Assembly (NCBI RefSeq): GCF_000236805.1
Contig: NZ_AGFX01000038.1
Coordinates: 168,242 to 232,241 of the forward strand
DNA length: 64,000 bases
From: Paenibacillus peoriae KCTC 3763
GTDB taxonomy: Bacteria; Bacillota; Bacilli; Paenibacillales; Paenibacillaceae
Direction: 5' to 3'
The notes under the pieces are model-generated. The model saw only the letters and a list, made by a program, of their open reading frames with translations, did no database searches and was not told the origin of the DNA. A program made the position numbers and the translations under genes. Positions 45,749 to 55,693 of the stretch are shown one piece after another (the stretch's first letter is position 1; each line of letters opens with the position of its first letter).

Positions 45749-47524
45749 TCAGACCCGCTTTTTAAACGTGGAGAGCGGCTTCAGCTTCTGCTTGATACCA
45801 CACACACTGTCAATCTGGCGTGCATAGCGGCTTACGGTCGATACGGAAATACCGTAACGGTCAGCTACTTCCTGATAGGTGACTGAATGATGATGCATTT
45901 TGGCTGTCAAATATTCCAGCGCCGCTGCCCATCCCTCGGTATGCTGAACCATCGGAACTTCTGGAGCAAGCCGATCCGAATACTCCAGCCAAAGTGATCT
46001 TAAATCGTGCTGCATGGCCGGATCTGACGGCTTGCCCATGACGGTCAGCACCTTATCGAGCACTGCCTGCCATTGCGGATCGACCGAAGAAGCAGATACA
46101 TCGCCTTCGATTGTGCGGCAATCCCTTTCAGCTTCTAACCGTTCCATCTGTTCTGCTTGCAGAGCCGTTTCCTGCACGCCATGCTCCTGCTCCGTCAGCT
46201 CTTGCAGAACCTGCAAGGCACGCTGTTTCAGCTCATCCTCCTGATCCGGGTCATCTACAAAGGACTCCAGTGCCTGGCGCACCTCATCATCACCGATCAG
46301 ACTCAGCGCCTGAATGACCTGCAACTGCGTTGCCCGGTCTCCGTGACGCAAAGCCCAGAAGAAGGATGACCGTATAAGCGGGTCCTTCTTCATGCTGTCA
46401 GGCACTTGCTCAGCACCGAACTTCTCCCACATGCGGAACTGCTCCTCAAAAGGGAGATGATAATGGTAGCTGAGCACTTGCAGCGGTGTGCCCTCCTGCT
46501 GGAGCTCCTCCAGCCGGGACAGGAAAAAGCGTGGAACTTCCGAGGAAGCATCCTGCTTTTGTAAATGGCTCCACAGCCGCCGGGCTTCCGCATATCTTCC
46601 CGTATTGCTGGCAGCTACTGCCGTGTAATGGTACAAAGAAGCGTCAGCACTGTTCTCTCCAGTGCCATGCAGCAACCTGCGGAAATGTCTGTAGGCCTCC
46701 TCATGGCGTCCAAGAATCCCCATGGTGGTCGCCAGCTTGAATACCTGCTCCTCCTGAAACGGGATGGTGACCGCCAAGGTTTGAACTAGGCGATCCAATT
46801 CGGGGCCGCCTCCCTCATGCTGATAAAAGATTGCCAGATTGCACAACGCGTGCAAATTCCCCGGCTCATCCTCCAGCACTCGAAGAATGACGGTTTTGGC
46901 ATTTTGGAACAATCCCATATAGTAATAGGCTAGCGCCAAATTATTACGCGCAGCGAACATATCGGGCTGTTCCTCCGAAATTTGCTTGAGCAATTGAGCT
47001 GCCTGCGCGAATTTCCCTTCCTCCAGCAGGACGCGGGCCTGATCATGCTCGACCACTCCCTGCCGGGCCTTAATGCGGTTCAGCTTGGTTGGACGGTCCA
47101 GCTCATAATAGAGCAGTTCCATCATTTCCTCGGCTTCATCAAGAAACTGCCCTTCCTCGTCCTCCTCCAGATACGTGACTAAGGCTTTCTCCGCTTCTTC
47201 AAATTGCTCCATATTAGCGTAATTATTCGCCATATAGAAATAACACTCTGTCATCGACGGATCTACGTCGCTCAGAACAGAGGACAGGATCTCGTTCGAA
47301 CCTGCATAATCCCCCATCTCTGATAATATACCCGCCATATTGCAATGATTCACCGGATTATCCGGTTCATATTCAACGGCTTTGCGAAAATATTTCAATG
47401 CCTTGTCATAATGATTGCGATCAAGCGAGCGCACAGCTTTCTCAAAAAAGAAAGATGCGTCGAAACGCAAAGCAATAATCTTAGGGCTAAGTTGTTCCGA
47501 TGCTCGCAGATGTTTCCCTTTCAT
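45749..47524 (-). CDS. TPR-repeat protein with C-terminal helix-turn-helix (YvcD-like)
   Basis: About 591 residues. Several tetratricopeptide repeats cover residues 20-340 (for example AVRSLDRNHYDKALKYFRKAV, ATTMGILGRHEEAYRHFRRLL). Then come a long acidic/Gln helical stretch (390-470) and a C-terminal HTH (about 545-575: SVTYQEVADRYGISVSTVSRYAR). Soluble. The position next to trxB matches B. subtilis yvcD. A TPR scaffold joined to an HTH suggests a regulator that reads protein contacts; nothing more can be said. The start is uncertain: AAGGAGG is 14 nt before ATG 47524. Confidence 0.8.
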   Translation of the reverse strand: MKGKHLRASEQLSPKIIALRFDASFFFEKAVRSLDRNHYDKALKYFRKAVEYEPDNPVNHCNMAGILSEMGDYAGSNEILSSVLSDVDPSMTECYFYMANNYANMEQFEEAEKALVTYLEEDEEGQFLDEAEEMMELLYYELDRPTKLNRIKARQGVVEHDQARVLLEEGKFAQAAQLLKQISEEQPDMFAARNNLALAYYYMGLFQNAKTVILRVLEDEPGNLHALCNLAIFYQHEGGGPELDRLVQTLAVTIPFQEEQVFKLATTMGILGRHEEAYRHFRRLLHGTGENSADASLYHYTAVAASNTGRYAEARRLWSHLQKQDASSEVPRFFLSRLEELQQEGTPLQVLSYHYHLPFEEQFRMWEKFGAEQVPDSMKKDPLIRSSFFWALRHGDRATQLQVIQALSLIGDDEVRQALESFVDDPDQEDELKQRALQVLQELTEQEHGVQETALQAEQMERLEAERDCRTIEGDVSASSVDPQWQAVLDKVLTVMGKPSDPAMQHDLRSLWLEYSDRLAPEVPMVQHTEGWAAALEYLTAKMHHHSVTYQEVADRYGISVSTVSRYARQIDSVCGIKQKLKPLSTFKKRV

Positions 47525-47676
47525 AAATAACCAAGGCACCTCCTTTAAATGTAACTGGCATGTTCATACCCTTCAGTATACCACAACTTCAAAACGACTT
47601 GACAGTCAGTCATGCCCCATTCCAAAAAACGGATGCAAACTTATTTTCCAATAAAGACGTACCGCTAGGCACTTAT

Positions 47677-47732
47677 AAGAGGATACACCAATAGCCGAGC
47701 GCGTTATCCTCTTCAAAAGGGAGCGTTCGGCT
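47677..47732 (-). other. Two overlapping, mutually exclusive hairpins
   Basis: Hairpin A: AGCCGAACGC/GCGCTCGGCT (47732-47693, 10 bp with one wobble). Hairpin B: AAGAGGATA/TATCCTCTT (47713-47677, 9 bp, perfect). B uses bases from the loop of A, so both cannot form. No long T run follows either. They lie between the hisJ stop and the TPR-HTH gene start and could be the his operon end or a leader switch for the next operon. Confidence 0.5.
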
Positions 47733-47772
47733 AGGGACTGGATAACTATTTAGATCAAGTAAACGCGGAAAA

Positions 47773-48597
47773 TTAAAGCGTCAGCGGCACCAACGCACGC
47801 TCGCGATGCTGAAATACCGCAAGCTCGCGATAGCCGACCTCATATAGGAGAGCACGCGCCTTCTCCAAATGCTCGGACAGCTTCGCCGGATCATGGGCAT
47901 CCGAACCTACGGTCAGCGGGATGCCTAGCGATAATGCCTCCTCCAGCATGCGGCGGCTCGGGAACATTTCCGCACAGGGCTTGGATAGCCCTGATGCATT
48001 CAGCTCCATCGCCCGACCGCTGTGGGCGACGGCTGAGAGTGTGGAGCGCTCCAGTGCGCGCAGCTCCTCCTCTTCTTCCGGCCTCGGATGATAGCCGAAG
48101 CGCTTAATGACATCCAGATGGCCCATGATGTCATATAAGCCGGTAGCTGCCGCCTTGGAAACCGCATCGTAATACGTGCGGTATACCTCCAGCACATTTT
48201 TGCCCTCCCAATGGTGTACCTGACGGAAGTCCGTGACATCCCATTCACCGAGAAAGTGGACGGAGCCAATCACATAATCCCACGGATACGCTGTGATAAT
48301 ATCTTCAATTTCTCGTTCCCAACCCTCAATGTAGTCGCCTTCCAGGCCGACACGAATGTCAATTTGGCCTTTATAGCGGTCCTTCAGTTCCAGACACTCT
48401 TCTACATATCGGGGCAGTTCCTCCATTGGCATCGCCATTTCCGGGTAATAGTCAGCTGGTTTTACATGCAGCAACGGCATGTGATCCGATAAACCGAGCT
48501 GATCCAGACCCAGCCGAATCCCCTGCTGCACATACTCCTCCAGGCTTCCTATCGCGTGACCGCACCGGGCATGATGCGTATGATAGTCCATTTTCAT
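47773..48597 (-). CDS. hisJ: Histidinol-phosphatase, PHP family
   Basis: 274 residues with the PHP metal-binding motifs DYHTHHARCGHA (4-15), GLSDHMP (35-41), GLEGDYIEG, IGSVHFL and VGSDAHDP. It removes phosphate from L-histidinol phosphate, the step before HisD's oxidation. It is the last gene of the his operon, 36 bp after hisIE, and fills the role that HisB's N-terminal half has in E. coli, since HisB here is monofunctional. A hairpin pair lies about 40 bp downstream. Confidence 0.95.
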   Translation of the reverse strand: MKMDYHTHHARCGHAIGSLEEYVQQGIRLGLDQLGLSDHMPLLHVKPADYYPEMAMPMEELPRYVEECLELKDRYKGQIDIRVGLEGDYIEGWEREIEDIITAYPWDYVIGSVHFLGEWDVTDFRQVHHWEGKNVLEVYRTYYDAVSKAAATGLYDIMGHLDVIKRFGYHPRPEEEEELRALERSTLSAVAHSGRAMELNASGLSKPCAEMFPSRRMLEEALSLGIPLTVGSDAHDPAKLSEHLEKARALLYEVGYRELAVFQHRERALVPLTL

Positions 48598-48633
48598 GCG
48601 GCCCTCGCCCCTTTCTGCACCATAACACCCATT

Positions 48634-49377
48634 TTAATCACGACGAGGACGCTCATGACGACGATTCAGCTCAGCCAGCACATCATCCAGCGGCAGCTTG
48701 CGCTCTTGCAGCAACACCAGCAGATGATAAATCAAATCGCTGACCTCCAGACGCAGCTCCTCATTATCTTTATTTTTGGCGGCAATGATCGTTTCGGATG
48801 CTTCTTCGCCAACCTTTTTCAGGATTTTGTCTACACCTTTATCAAAAAGATAGGTCGTGTAGGCTCCTTCAGGGCGTGTCTCTTCACGCTCCTTAATGAT
48901 CGCCTCCAGTTGGGCAAGTACCTCAAAGCGGTTTGCCACTGCGTTGGCCGTGCCGTCCATCTTAGCCGCCTGCGCTTGGCCCGTCGCTGCATTGCCAGTG
49001 GCAGATGCCAGAGCCGTTCCTGACGCAGAAATCTCACGGGAAAAGCAGCTCGTTGCTCCTGTATGACAGGCAGGACCGTTCGGAATGACACGCACAAGCA
49101 GAGCATCACCGTCACAATCCAGCTGGATGGAGGTGATTTTTTGCGTATTGCCGGAGGTTGCCCCCTTATGCCACAGCTCCTGTCTGGAACGAGACCAAAA
49201 CCAGGTCTCTCCTAATTCCAGAGACAGCTTCAGCGACTCGCGGTTCATATAGGCCAGGGTCAGCACCTGAAGCGTAACATCGTCCTGTACAATGGCTGAG
49301 ACAAGCCCTGCTTCATTCCAGCGGATATTATCCAATATCTGCTCCAGAGATAGCTGCTGGTTTAATTCGTTGCTCAT
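48634..49377 (-). CDS. hisIE: Bifunctional phosphoribosyl-AMP cyclohydrolase/phosphoribosyl-ATP diphosphatase
   Basis: 247 residues. HisI domain (about 15-118) with zinc-site cysteines ([19 protein letters not shown]) and HisE domain (about 152-245) with [27 protein letters not shown]. The two are joined by an Ala/Gly/Thr-rich linker (about 122-150, [19 protein letters not shown]) that makes the protein some 35 residues longer than the B. subtilis enzyme. It catalyses the second and third steps of histidine synthesis. Start overlaps the hisF stop by 4 bp. Confidence 0.97.
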   Translation of the reverse strand: MSNELNQQLSLEQILDNIRWNEAGLVSAIVQDDVTLQVLTLAYMNRESLKLSLELGETWFWSRSRQELWHKGATSGNTQKITSIQLDCDGDALLVRVIPNGPACHTGATSCFSREISASGTALASATGNAATGQAQAAKMDGTANAVANRFEVLAQLEAIIKEREETRPEGAYTTYLFDKGVDKILKKVGEEASETIIAAKNKDNEELRLEVSDLIYHLLVLLQERKLPLDDVLAELNRRHERPRRD

Positions 49378-50132
49378 CGTATCTCCACTCCTCTGCGCTT
49401 CAAATCCCGTTTTAGCTCAGGGATTCCTATTTCTTTATAGTGAAAAATCGTGGCTGCCAGTCCAGCATCCGCCTTGCCCGCCGTAAACACGTCATAAAAA
49501 TGCTCCTGCTTGCCAGCTCCACCGGACGCAATAACCGGGATCCCCACCGTATCCGACACCGCAGCCGTGAGTGGCAGGTCAAATCCATCCTTGGTTCCGT
49601 CCGCATTCATGCTAGTCAGCAGAATTTCTCCAGCCCCCAGCTGTTCAGCCTCCTTGGCCCAGGCCAAAGCGCGGATACCGGATGGTGTGCGGCCTCCGTG
49701 CGTATATACTTCCCACTCGCCCCACGCCTCGTTGTACTTGGCATCAATCGCAACAACGATGCATTGTGAGCCAAAGCTGCGCGCACCCTCCGCAATCAGC
49801 TGAGGGTTACGGACAGCCGCCGTATTCACGCCAATTTTATCAGCCCCGGCACGCAGAATGCGTTTCATATCGTCGACATGGGATATCCCGCCGCCGACCG
49901 TGAAGGGAATAGAGATTTCTCCGGCCGTCTGGCAAACGACCGCTTCCATGGTGGCACGACCTTCAACCGATGCGGAAATATCCAAAAATACAATTTCATC
50001 CGCACCTTCCCGGTCATACAGCGCCGCCAGTTCCACCGGATCGCCCGCATCGCGTAAATTTACAAAATTGACGCCCTTAACCACCCTGCCATCCTTTACA
50101 TCCAGACAGGGAATAATACGTTTAGCCAGCAT
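49374..50132 (-). CDS. hisF: Imidazole glycerol phosphate synthase, cyclase subunit
   Basis: 252 residues, a TIM barrel. Catalytic Asp11 in [18 protein letters not shown] (about 6-23) and Asp130 in VVAIDAKYN; phosphate-binding VGGGI and ASGGAG. With HisH it makes imidazole glycerol phosphate and AICAR, using ammonia from HisH. 11 bp after hisA and overlapping hisIE. Confidence 0.98.
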   Translation of the reverse strand: MLAKRIIPCLDVKDGRVVKGVNFVNLRDAGDPVELAALYDREGADEIVFLDISASVEGRATMEAVVCQTAGEISIPFTVGGGISHVDDMKRILRAGADKIGVNTAAVRNPQLIAEGARSFGSQCIVVAIDAKYNEAWGEWEVYTHGGRTPSGIRALAWAKEAEQLGAGEILLTSMNADGTKDGFDLPLTAAVSDTVGIPVIASGGAGKQEHFYDVFTAGKADAGLAATIFHYKEIGIPELKRDLKRRGVEIR

Positions 50133-50143
50133 GTTTACTCCCC

Positions 50144-50875
50144 CTATGCCCTTGCTACAGCTTGTACGGCGACCTGTAAATCAATGCTCCCTGTATACAA
50201 TGCCTTACCCACAATGGCACCGCCTACACCTTCCTGTGCATGCGCGCTCAGTGTGATCAGGTCATCCATCTGGCTGACACCTCCGGAAGCAATTACGGTA
50301 CGTCCGCTGCTTTTCGCAAGCGCTACGATCGCCTCCACATTCGGGCCCTGCATCATTCCGTCGCGGGAAATGTCTGTAAAAATAAATGTCTCCGCCCCCT
50401 TGGCGGCCAGTTCGGCAGCCAGTTCATCCGCGCGTACCTCCGAGGTTTCGAGCCATCCGCGCGTGGCTACATAGCCATTTCGTGCATCCAGACCGATAGC
50501 GATTCGATCACCATAGGCAGCTAATACCGCTTCGGTAAAGGCGCGGTCCTCAATTGCCGCCGTGCCCAAAATCACGCGGCTCACGCCCAATGACAACAGT
50601 CGCTCCACATGCTCGCGTGTACGCAAGCCGCCACCCACCTGTACAGGCACCTGCACCGCAGAAGCGATACGACCGATTAACTCATCGTTCACCGGGTGGC
50701 CCGCTTTGGCACCGTCCAGATCAACCAGATGAATGTAGGAGCCGCCCTGACGCGCCCATTCCCGGGCTACATCCACCGGATTTTCATTGTATATCGTCTC
50801 CTGGTTGTAATCTCCCTGCACCAACCGTACACATTTGCCATCGCGAATATCAATCGCCGGATATATCGTGAACAA
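50144..50875 (-). CDS. hisA: ProFAR isomerase HisA
   Basis: 243 residues from TTG 50875 ([18 protein letters not shown]), which has AAGGGGG 6 nt upstream and matches the family's usual N-terminus. An ATG at 50905 with a GAAGG site would add 10 residues and cannot be excluded. TIM barrel; catalytic Asp in PAIDIRDG and in GLDARNG, phosphate loops GGGLR and ASGGVS. It isomerises ProFAR to PRFAR. About 97 bp separate it from hisH, the widest gap but one in the operon. Confidence 0.96.
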   Translation of the reverse strand: MFTIYPAIDIRDGKCVRLVQGDYNQETIYNENPVDVAREWARQGGSYIHLVDLDGAKAGHPVNDELIGRIASAVQVPVQVGGGLRTREHVERLLSLGVSRVILGTAAIEDRAFTEAVLAAYGDRIAIGLDARNGYVATRGWLETSEVRADELAAELAAKGAETFIFTDISRDGMMQGPNVEAIVALAKSSGRTVIASGGVSQMDDLITLSAHAQEGVGGAIVGKALYTGSIDLQVAVQAVARA

Positions 50876-50972
50876 AGTATGACCCCCTTGTGAGCTATTC
50901 AACATTTATAGGCCTTCACATCAATCAACGCCCAAAGCCGGCCGTACCACCCTCCCGCAGACTGATGAGTAG

Positions 50973-51602
50973 TTACGTGCGCTTTGCCGCCTCCGCCAGC
51001 TCCAAAAACTGACGAAGCAGCTTTAAGCCCATTTCCCCACTCTTCTCCGGATGGAACTGCATGCCATATACATGGCCTCTGCCAACGATAGCCGTTACAG
51101 GCCCACCGTAGTCAGTCACCGCCAGCAGGTCCGTTTCAACCTCAGGCTTTGCATGATAGGAGTGTACAAAATACACATGCCCTTCCTCCAAGCCCTGCAA
51201 CAACGGGTGATCCGGCTGTGTCATACGCAGACGATTCCAGCCCATATGCGGCACCTTAACGCCCCTATTGGGCGCAAACCGAATGACCTCGCCCGGTAAA
51301 ATATTAAGCCCTTCATGACTGCCGTATTCTTCACTGCGAGTGAACAGCAACTGCATGCCCAAGCAAACACCAAGCAGCGGCTGTCCAGCGCTGGCCACCT
51401 CCTGAATAACCCGATCCAATCCACTGGAGCGCAAATGCTCCATCGCATCTCCGAATGCACCTACACCCGGTAAAATCACACCGCTGGAGGAACGAATCAC
51501 TTGAGCATCTCCTGTAACTACAGCCTCATAGCCAAGACGCTCAACCGCCTTGCTCACACTATGCAGATTGCCTCTGCCGTAATCCACAATAGCAATGGAC
51601 AT
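50973..51602 (-). CDS. hisH: Imidazole glycerol phosphate synthase, glutaminase subunit
   Basis: 209 residues, class I glutamine amidotransferase. The triad is Cys in LLGVCLGMQLLF (about 76-87), His and Glu in YGMQFHPEKSGEMG (about 180-193). It supplies ammonia to HisF through the barrel. It starts 3 bp after the hisB stop. Confidence 0.97.
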   Translation of the reverse strand: MSIAIVDYGRGNLHSVSKAVERLGYEAVVTGDAQVIRSSSGVILPGVGAFGDAMEHLRSSGLDRVIQEVASAGQPLLGVCLGMQLLFTRSEEYGSHEGLNILPGEVIRFAPNRGVKVPHMGWNRLRMTQPDHPLLQGLEEGHVYFVHSYHAKPEVETDLLAVTDYGGPVTAIVGRGHVYGMQFHPEKSGEMGLKLLRQFLELAEAAKRT

Positions 51603-51605
51603 GGC

Positions 51606-52220
51606 CTACAGCACTCCCTTCGTTGAAGGCACTCCCGTTACCCGTGGATCAATGGAGGTCGCCTCATCCAGCGCACGTCCCAGTGCTTTGAACACCGCCT
51701 CGATCATATGGTGGGTATTTTGCCCGTAGTGAACGATGACGTGCAGCGTCATACGAGCCTCTAATGCAAACTTCCACAGAAATTCATGCACCAGCTCTGT
51801 CGAAAAGCTCCCCACCTGCTGTGACGGATACTCTGCACGATACTCAAAATGGGGTCGGTTGCTGAGGTCAATGACGACTTGCGCGAGCGCCTCATCCATC
51901 GGTACAAAGACGCTGGCATAGCGCTTGATTCCTTTTTTATCACCCAGTGCTTCCAGCAAGGTTTGCCCCAGACAGATGCCAATATCCTCCACGGTATGGT
52001 GATCGTCGATGTCAACATCCCCTCTGGCCTGCACATTCAGGTCAAAGTGTCCGTGCTTCGTGAACAAATCCAGCATGTGATTGAGAAAAGGAACATCCGT
52101 TTCAATCTCGGCCTGTCCTGTCCCATCTACTGCAAAGGACAGCTGAATATCCGTTTCATTCGTCTTCCGGCTGACGCTGCCTGCGCGTCCTGCTACGTTA
52201 TTTTCGTTCACCATCGCCAT
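51606..52220 (-). CDS. hisB: Imidazoleglycerol-phosphate dehydratase
   Basis: 204 residues from ATG 52220 (AAGG 6 nt upstream; ATG 52214 is also possible), overlapping the hisD end by about 22 bp. The manganese-binding motifs DDHHTVEDIG (about 77-86), HMLDLFTKHG and TTHHMIEAVFKA-type are present. It is the monofunctional form without the phosphatase domain, consistent with a separate hisJ. The open frame continues upstream to 52316 but without a start site. Confidence 0.96.
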   Translation of the reverse strand: MAMVNENNVAGRAGSVSRKTNETDIQLSFAVDGTGQAEIETDVPFLNHMLDLFTKHGHFDLNVQARGDVDIDDHHTVEDIGICLGQTLLEALGDKKGIKRYASVFVPMDEALAQVVIDLSNRPHFEYRAEYPSQQVGSFSTELVHEFLWKFALEARMTLHVIVHYGQNTHHMIEAVFKALGRALDEATSIDPRVTGVPSTKGVL

Positions 52221-53511
52221 CCACCGCCTTCTTTTCATTGTCCAATCGCACTTGTATCGCCCGCGCGTGACCTTCCAGCCCTTCATGCCGGGCAAGCTGC
52301 ATAATCGTCTCTCCATTGCGCAGCAGCGCTTCCTTGCTGTAATAGATCATACTCGACTTCTTGATAAAATCATCAATATCCACTGGCGAAGAGAACCGCG
52401 CGGTTCCATTCGTCGGAATAATGTGATTGGGTCCAGCAAAATAATCGCCTACCGGCTCCGAGCTGTACGCTCCTAGAAAAATAGCTCCCGCATTTTCAAT
52501 CAGACCCACATGCTCCATCGGCTGCTCTGTCATGATCTCCAAATGCTCTGGCGCAAGCCGATTGACAATACGGATGCCCTCTTCCAACGTGTCAACAACA
52601 ATGATGGCCCCGTAGGACTCTACTGAAGCAGAAGCAATATCTCTACGCGGCAGATCGGTCAATTGGCGCTGTACTTCAGCTGATACTTCTTCCGCCAAAC
52701 GTTGCGAGGGCGTAACCAGAATGGCCGAGGCCATTTCGTCATGCTCAGCCTGCGACAGCAGATCTGCCGCTACATAAGAGGCATTTGCCGTGTCGTCAGC
52801 CAGCACAACAATTTCACTTGGTCCGGCAATACTGTCGATATCCACCGCACCGTACACCTCACGCTTGGCCAGCGCTACATAAATATTGCCGGGACCGCAA
52901 ATTTTATCGACTGGTTCAATGCGATGTGTCCCGTAAGCGAGAGCGGCAATCGCCTGCGCTCCGCCCACCCGGTATATTTCCGTCACACCAGCCTCTGCCG
53001 CAGCTACCAGTGTATATGGATCAATTCCCGCCTTGCCGCCTGTTGCCGGGGGGGTCACCATGACAATCTCCGGTACACCAGCCACCTGAGCGGGAATGAC
53101 ATTCATCAGCACCGAGGATGGATAGGCTGCTTTACCGCCTGGAACATACACGCCTACACGCTGCAATGGCCGGATAATCTGGCCGAGCAGGCTGCCGTCC
53201 GGCTGCCAATCCATCCACGAATTCCGTTTTTGCTTCATGTGAAAAGCACAGATATTATCCGCCGCCTCTCGAATCGCCTGTATAAAAGAAGGCTCCACCT
53301 TGTCATATGCCGACTTCAATTCCTCATCTGTCACACGAAGCTGCTCCGCCGTCAGCGATACACCATCAAACGATTTCGTATACCGCAGGACAGCTGCATC
53401 TCCCTCCTGCCGCACCGAATGAATTATGGCACGAACAGCCTCATTTTGCTCTGGTGTACCGTAATCCACCTCGCGCTGGAGACTGAAATCACGGGCTGAT
53501 ACGATCTTCAT
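52198..53511 (-). CDS. hisD: Histidinol dehydrogenase
   Basis: 437 residues from ATG 53511 (GAGGGGG about 9 nt upstream). Signature regions: GGKAAYPSSVLMNVIPAQVAG, DKICGPGNIYVALAKREVYG (about 230-249), zinc-site SEHDEMAS (AEHDEMAS here) and NGTARFSSPV. It performs the last two steps, histidinol to histidine, with NAD. 64 bp after hisG. Confidence 0.97.
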   Translation of the reverse strand: MKIVSARDFSLQREVDYGTPEQNEAVRAIIHSVRQEGDAAVLRYTKSFDGVSLTAEQLRVTDEELKSAYDKVEPSFIQAIREAADNICAFHMKQKRNSWMDWQPDGSLLGQIIRPLQRVGVYVPGGKAAYPSSVLMNVIPAQVAGVPEIVMVTPPATGGKAGIDPYTLVAAAEAGVTEIYRVGGAQAIAALAYGTHRIEPVDKICGPGNIYVALAKREVYGAVDIDSIAGPSEIVVLADDTANASYVAADLLSQAEHDEMASAILVTPSQRLAEEVSAEVQRQLTDLPRRDIASASVESYGAIIVVDTLEEGIRIVNRLAPEHLEIMTEQPMEHVGLIENAGAIFLGAYSSEPVGDYFAGPNHIIPTNGTARFSSPVDIDDFIKKSSMIYYSKEALLRNGETIMQLARHEGLEGHARAIQVRLDNEKKAVDGDGERK

Positions 53512-53575
53512 TTGTCCATTCCCCCTCACTTGCAGCTTGCTTTGCAGAATGCTTCTTAGCCATTGTCCTCTTCCA

Positions 53576-54229
53576 CTAGTTCATTAAGTCCTTGGGTGTC
53601 ACCGCAGTTGGAATCACCTGATTCAATCGGTCACACAACGCCTGAATCGAGCCGTTTTTCATCCGATAGCTGACCCGATTGGCAATCAGGCGACTGGTAA
53701 TATCCAGAATGCTGATCTGCTCGACCAATCCGTTCTCCCGCAAGGTCTGTCCGGTTTCCACCATATCCACAATACGGTCTGCCAGGCCGATTAAGGGCGC
53801 CAATTCGATGGAACCGTTCAGCTTGATAACCTCCACCTGCTGGCCTTGCTCCCGAAAATACTGGGAAGCCACGTTCGGATATTTGGTAGCGACCCGCTGG
53901 CGAATACCCGGCTGCCAATCCGGCAGAGCAATAACTGACATCCGGCAACGGGCGATTCCCAGATCCAGCAGTTCGTACACATCCTTGTTTTCCTCCAGCA
54001 ATACATCCTTGCCCACAATGCCAATGTCCGCAGCCCCATACTCCACATACGTAGGAACATCGACCGGCTTCGCCATGATGAATTCCATTCCCAGCTCAGG
54101 CAGCGGAATCACCAGCTTGCGCGTATCGTCCACATCCTGCGGAATCGGGACCCCCGCTCGGCGAAACAACTCGGAAGCCTGCTTATAGATCCGTCCCTTC
54201 GGCATGGCTACCTTCAATGTTTCCGTCAT
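53576..54229 (-). CDS. hisG: ATP phosphoribosyltransferase, short form
   Basis: 217 residues, the short catalytic form without the C-terminal regulatory domain; it requires His[15 protein letters not shown] (9-22), [13 protein letters not shown] (65-77) and the PRPP-binding [16 protein letters not shown] (about 148-163). It catalyses the first, feedback-controlled step of histidine synthesis. Start overlaps the hisZ stop by 4 bp, so the two subunits are translationally coupled. Confidence 0.97.
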   Translation of the reverse strand: MTETLKVAMPKGRIYKQASELFRRAGVPIPQDVDDTRKLVIPLPELGMEFIMAKPVDVPTYVEYGAADIGIVGKDVLLEENKDVYELLDLGIARCRMSVIALPDWQPGIRQRVATKYPNVASQYFREQGQQVEVIKLNGSIELAPLIGLADRIVDMVETGQTLRENGLVEQISILDITSRLIANRVSYRMKNGSIQALCDRLNQVIPTAVTPKDLMN

Positions 54230-55431
54230 GGCAGTTCCCTCCCTTGTACCGGTTGCCTTTTTGCGACTGTATAGCTGTATACCTCTGCATATAGGTCCTG
54301 CTGCTGGCGCCGCCCATCTTCTGGCCCTCCCGTCAAGCCTGTAACCACAATCCGACCGGCTGAACGAAGCTGCGCCGCAGCCGATAACGCCTCTTGACGC
54401 CCCTGCTCGTCATAAAGGATAAGTACAGGACGCTTCGTCTCAATCTCAATACCGTCTACACCATCAACGATTCGATTCGTCTTGAGCGCAAACCCTGTCG
54501 CAGGTACGGAGCGACCAAACTGCTGGAGCAGATTGTCATAGCGACCTCCGTTGCAGACGGGAAATCCAATCTCCGCCGCATAGCCCTCAAAAGTCATTCC
54601 TGTATAATATGAGAAATCTCCGATCATAGTAAGGTCAATTAACACATGCTCAGATACGCCGTAAGCCTCCAGTACTTCCCACACCTCGCACAAATGTGCA
54701 ATAGATTGGAGCGTTTGCTGCTCCACACTAAGACGGGTAGCCTGTTCGCAGATTTCTTTTCCACCACGCAGCCGAAGAATAGCCTCCAGCTTATCCCGAT
54801 GTTCAGCAGCCAAGCCCAAAGCCTCAATCGCTGTTCGGTAGCCCACTACATCACGGCCCAGCAGCAGCTCCTTTAGCGCCTCCTGCTCAGCCTGGCGACC
54901 TGGAATGATTTCCTCGAACAAGCCGTTCAGGAATCCCACATGTCCCATCGCAATTTTAAAAGAGGCAACTCCTGCCGCCTGCAACGATGCAATCGCCAAT
55001 GCTACAACTTCCGCATCAGCCTCCGGCGAATCATCGCCTACCAGTTCCACACCCGTCTGAAAGAACTCGGCTTCTCTTCCTGCCTCTTCTTCAATTGCCC
55101 GAAATACATTGGCATGATAGGAAAGCCGAAGCGGCACTTCCTCTTCCTTCAGCAGCGACGATACCACCCGCGCAATTGGCGCAGTCATATCAGACCGCAG
55201 CACCAGCGTGGTCCCCCGGTTATTGAGCAGCTTAAACAGCTTCTGATCCGAGGTGGAACTAGCCACCCCCACCGTATCGTAATATTCCATCGTAGGCGTC
55301 ATAATCTGACGGTAGCCCCAACGCTCCATGCATTCCAGCACATTCAATTCAATCGCCCGCAGCTTCGACACTGCACGTGGTAGATAATCCCGAACCCCTA
55401 CAGGAATTTCAAACCCTTTTGGCTTAGACAT
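54226..55431 (-). CDS. hisZ: ATP phosphoribosyltransferase regulatory subunit
   Basis: 401 residues from ATG 55431 (AGGTGA 5 nt upstream; the GTG at 55440 is part of that site). A paralogue of histidyl-tRNA synthetase: class II motif 2 region [13 protein letters not shown] (about 75-87) and motif 3 [13 protein letters not shown] (about 302-314), but no anticodon-binding domain for tRNA-His charging. It binds histidine and regulates HisG in an octameric complex. First gene of the his operon. Confidence 0.96.
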   Translation of the reverse strand: MSKPKGFEIPVGVRDYLPRAVSKLRAIELNVLECMERWGYRQIMTPTMEYYDTVGVASSTSDQKLFKLLNNRGTTLVLRSDMTAPIARVVSSLLKEEEVPLRLSYHANVFRAIEEEAGREAEFFQTGVELVGDDSPEADAEVVALAIASLQAAGVASFKIAMGHVGFLNGLFEEIIPGRQAEQEALKELLLGRDVVGYRTAIEALGLAAEHRDKLEAILRLRGGKEICEQATRLSVEQQTLQSIAHLCEVWEVLEAYGVSEHVLIDLTMIGDFSYYTGMTFEGYAAEIGFPVCNGGRYDNLLQQFGRSVPATGFALKTNRIVDGVDGIEIETKRPVLILYDEQGRQEALSAAAQLRSAGRIVVTGLTGGPEDGRRQQQDLYAEVYSYTVAKRQPVQGRELP

Positions 55432-55500
55432 TTCTATCACCTCATGATTTCACAATATCTTTATCATGGTAAAGTGCTAACAAACTAAAGTATATTCGAT

Positions 55501-55530
55501 ATATTATCATGCCCTACTTGTGAACGTCAA
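55501..55530 (-). promoter_or_regulatory. SigA promoter of the his operon
   Basis: TTGACG (55525-55530), 18-nt spacer, TAATAT (55501-55506) with a TG two bases before (extended -10), minus strand, about 70 bp before hisZ. No T-box leader or attenuator stem was seen in the short leader. Confidence 0.65.
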
Positions 55531-55654
55531 CCGACGGAGCAGCCCATTTTTAGAGTTCTCATCACGGTGCTCCCCCTTTCTATATTGTATCCACTGCCGA
55601 ATTCATGAATCCTATAAGAAAAACATCTATCGACGTGCTCTATAAACTAAAAAA

Positions 55655-55680
55655 GACTATCAGCCTCTCAGCCAACAGTC
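55655..55680 (-). terminator. Terminator after the membrane acyltransferase gene
   Basis: GACTGTTGGC-TGAGAG-GCTGATAGTC (10 bp including three wobbles), then TTTTTT on the minus strand. Confidence 0.8.
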
Positions 55681-55693
55681 CATCTTAAAATAT

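Noticed and set aside
55432-55560. T-box or attenuator leader for the his operon
   Set aside because: The distance from promoter to hisZ is only about 70 bp, with no specifier loop, T-box sequence or terminator stem.
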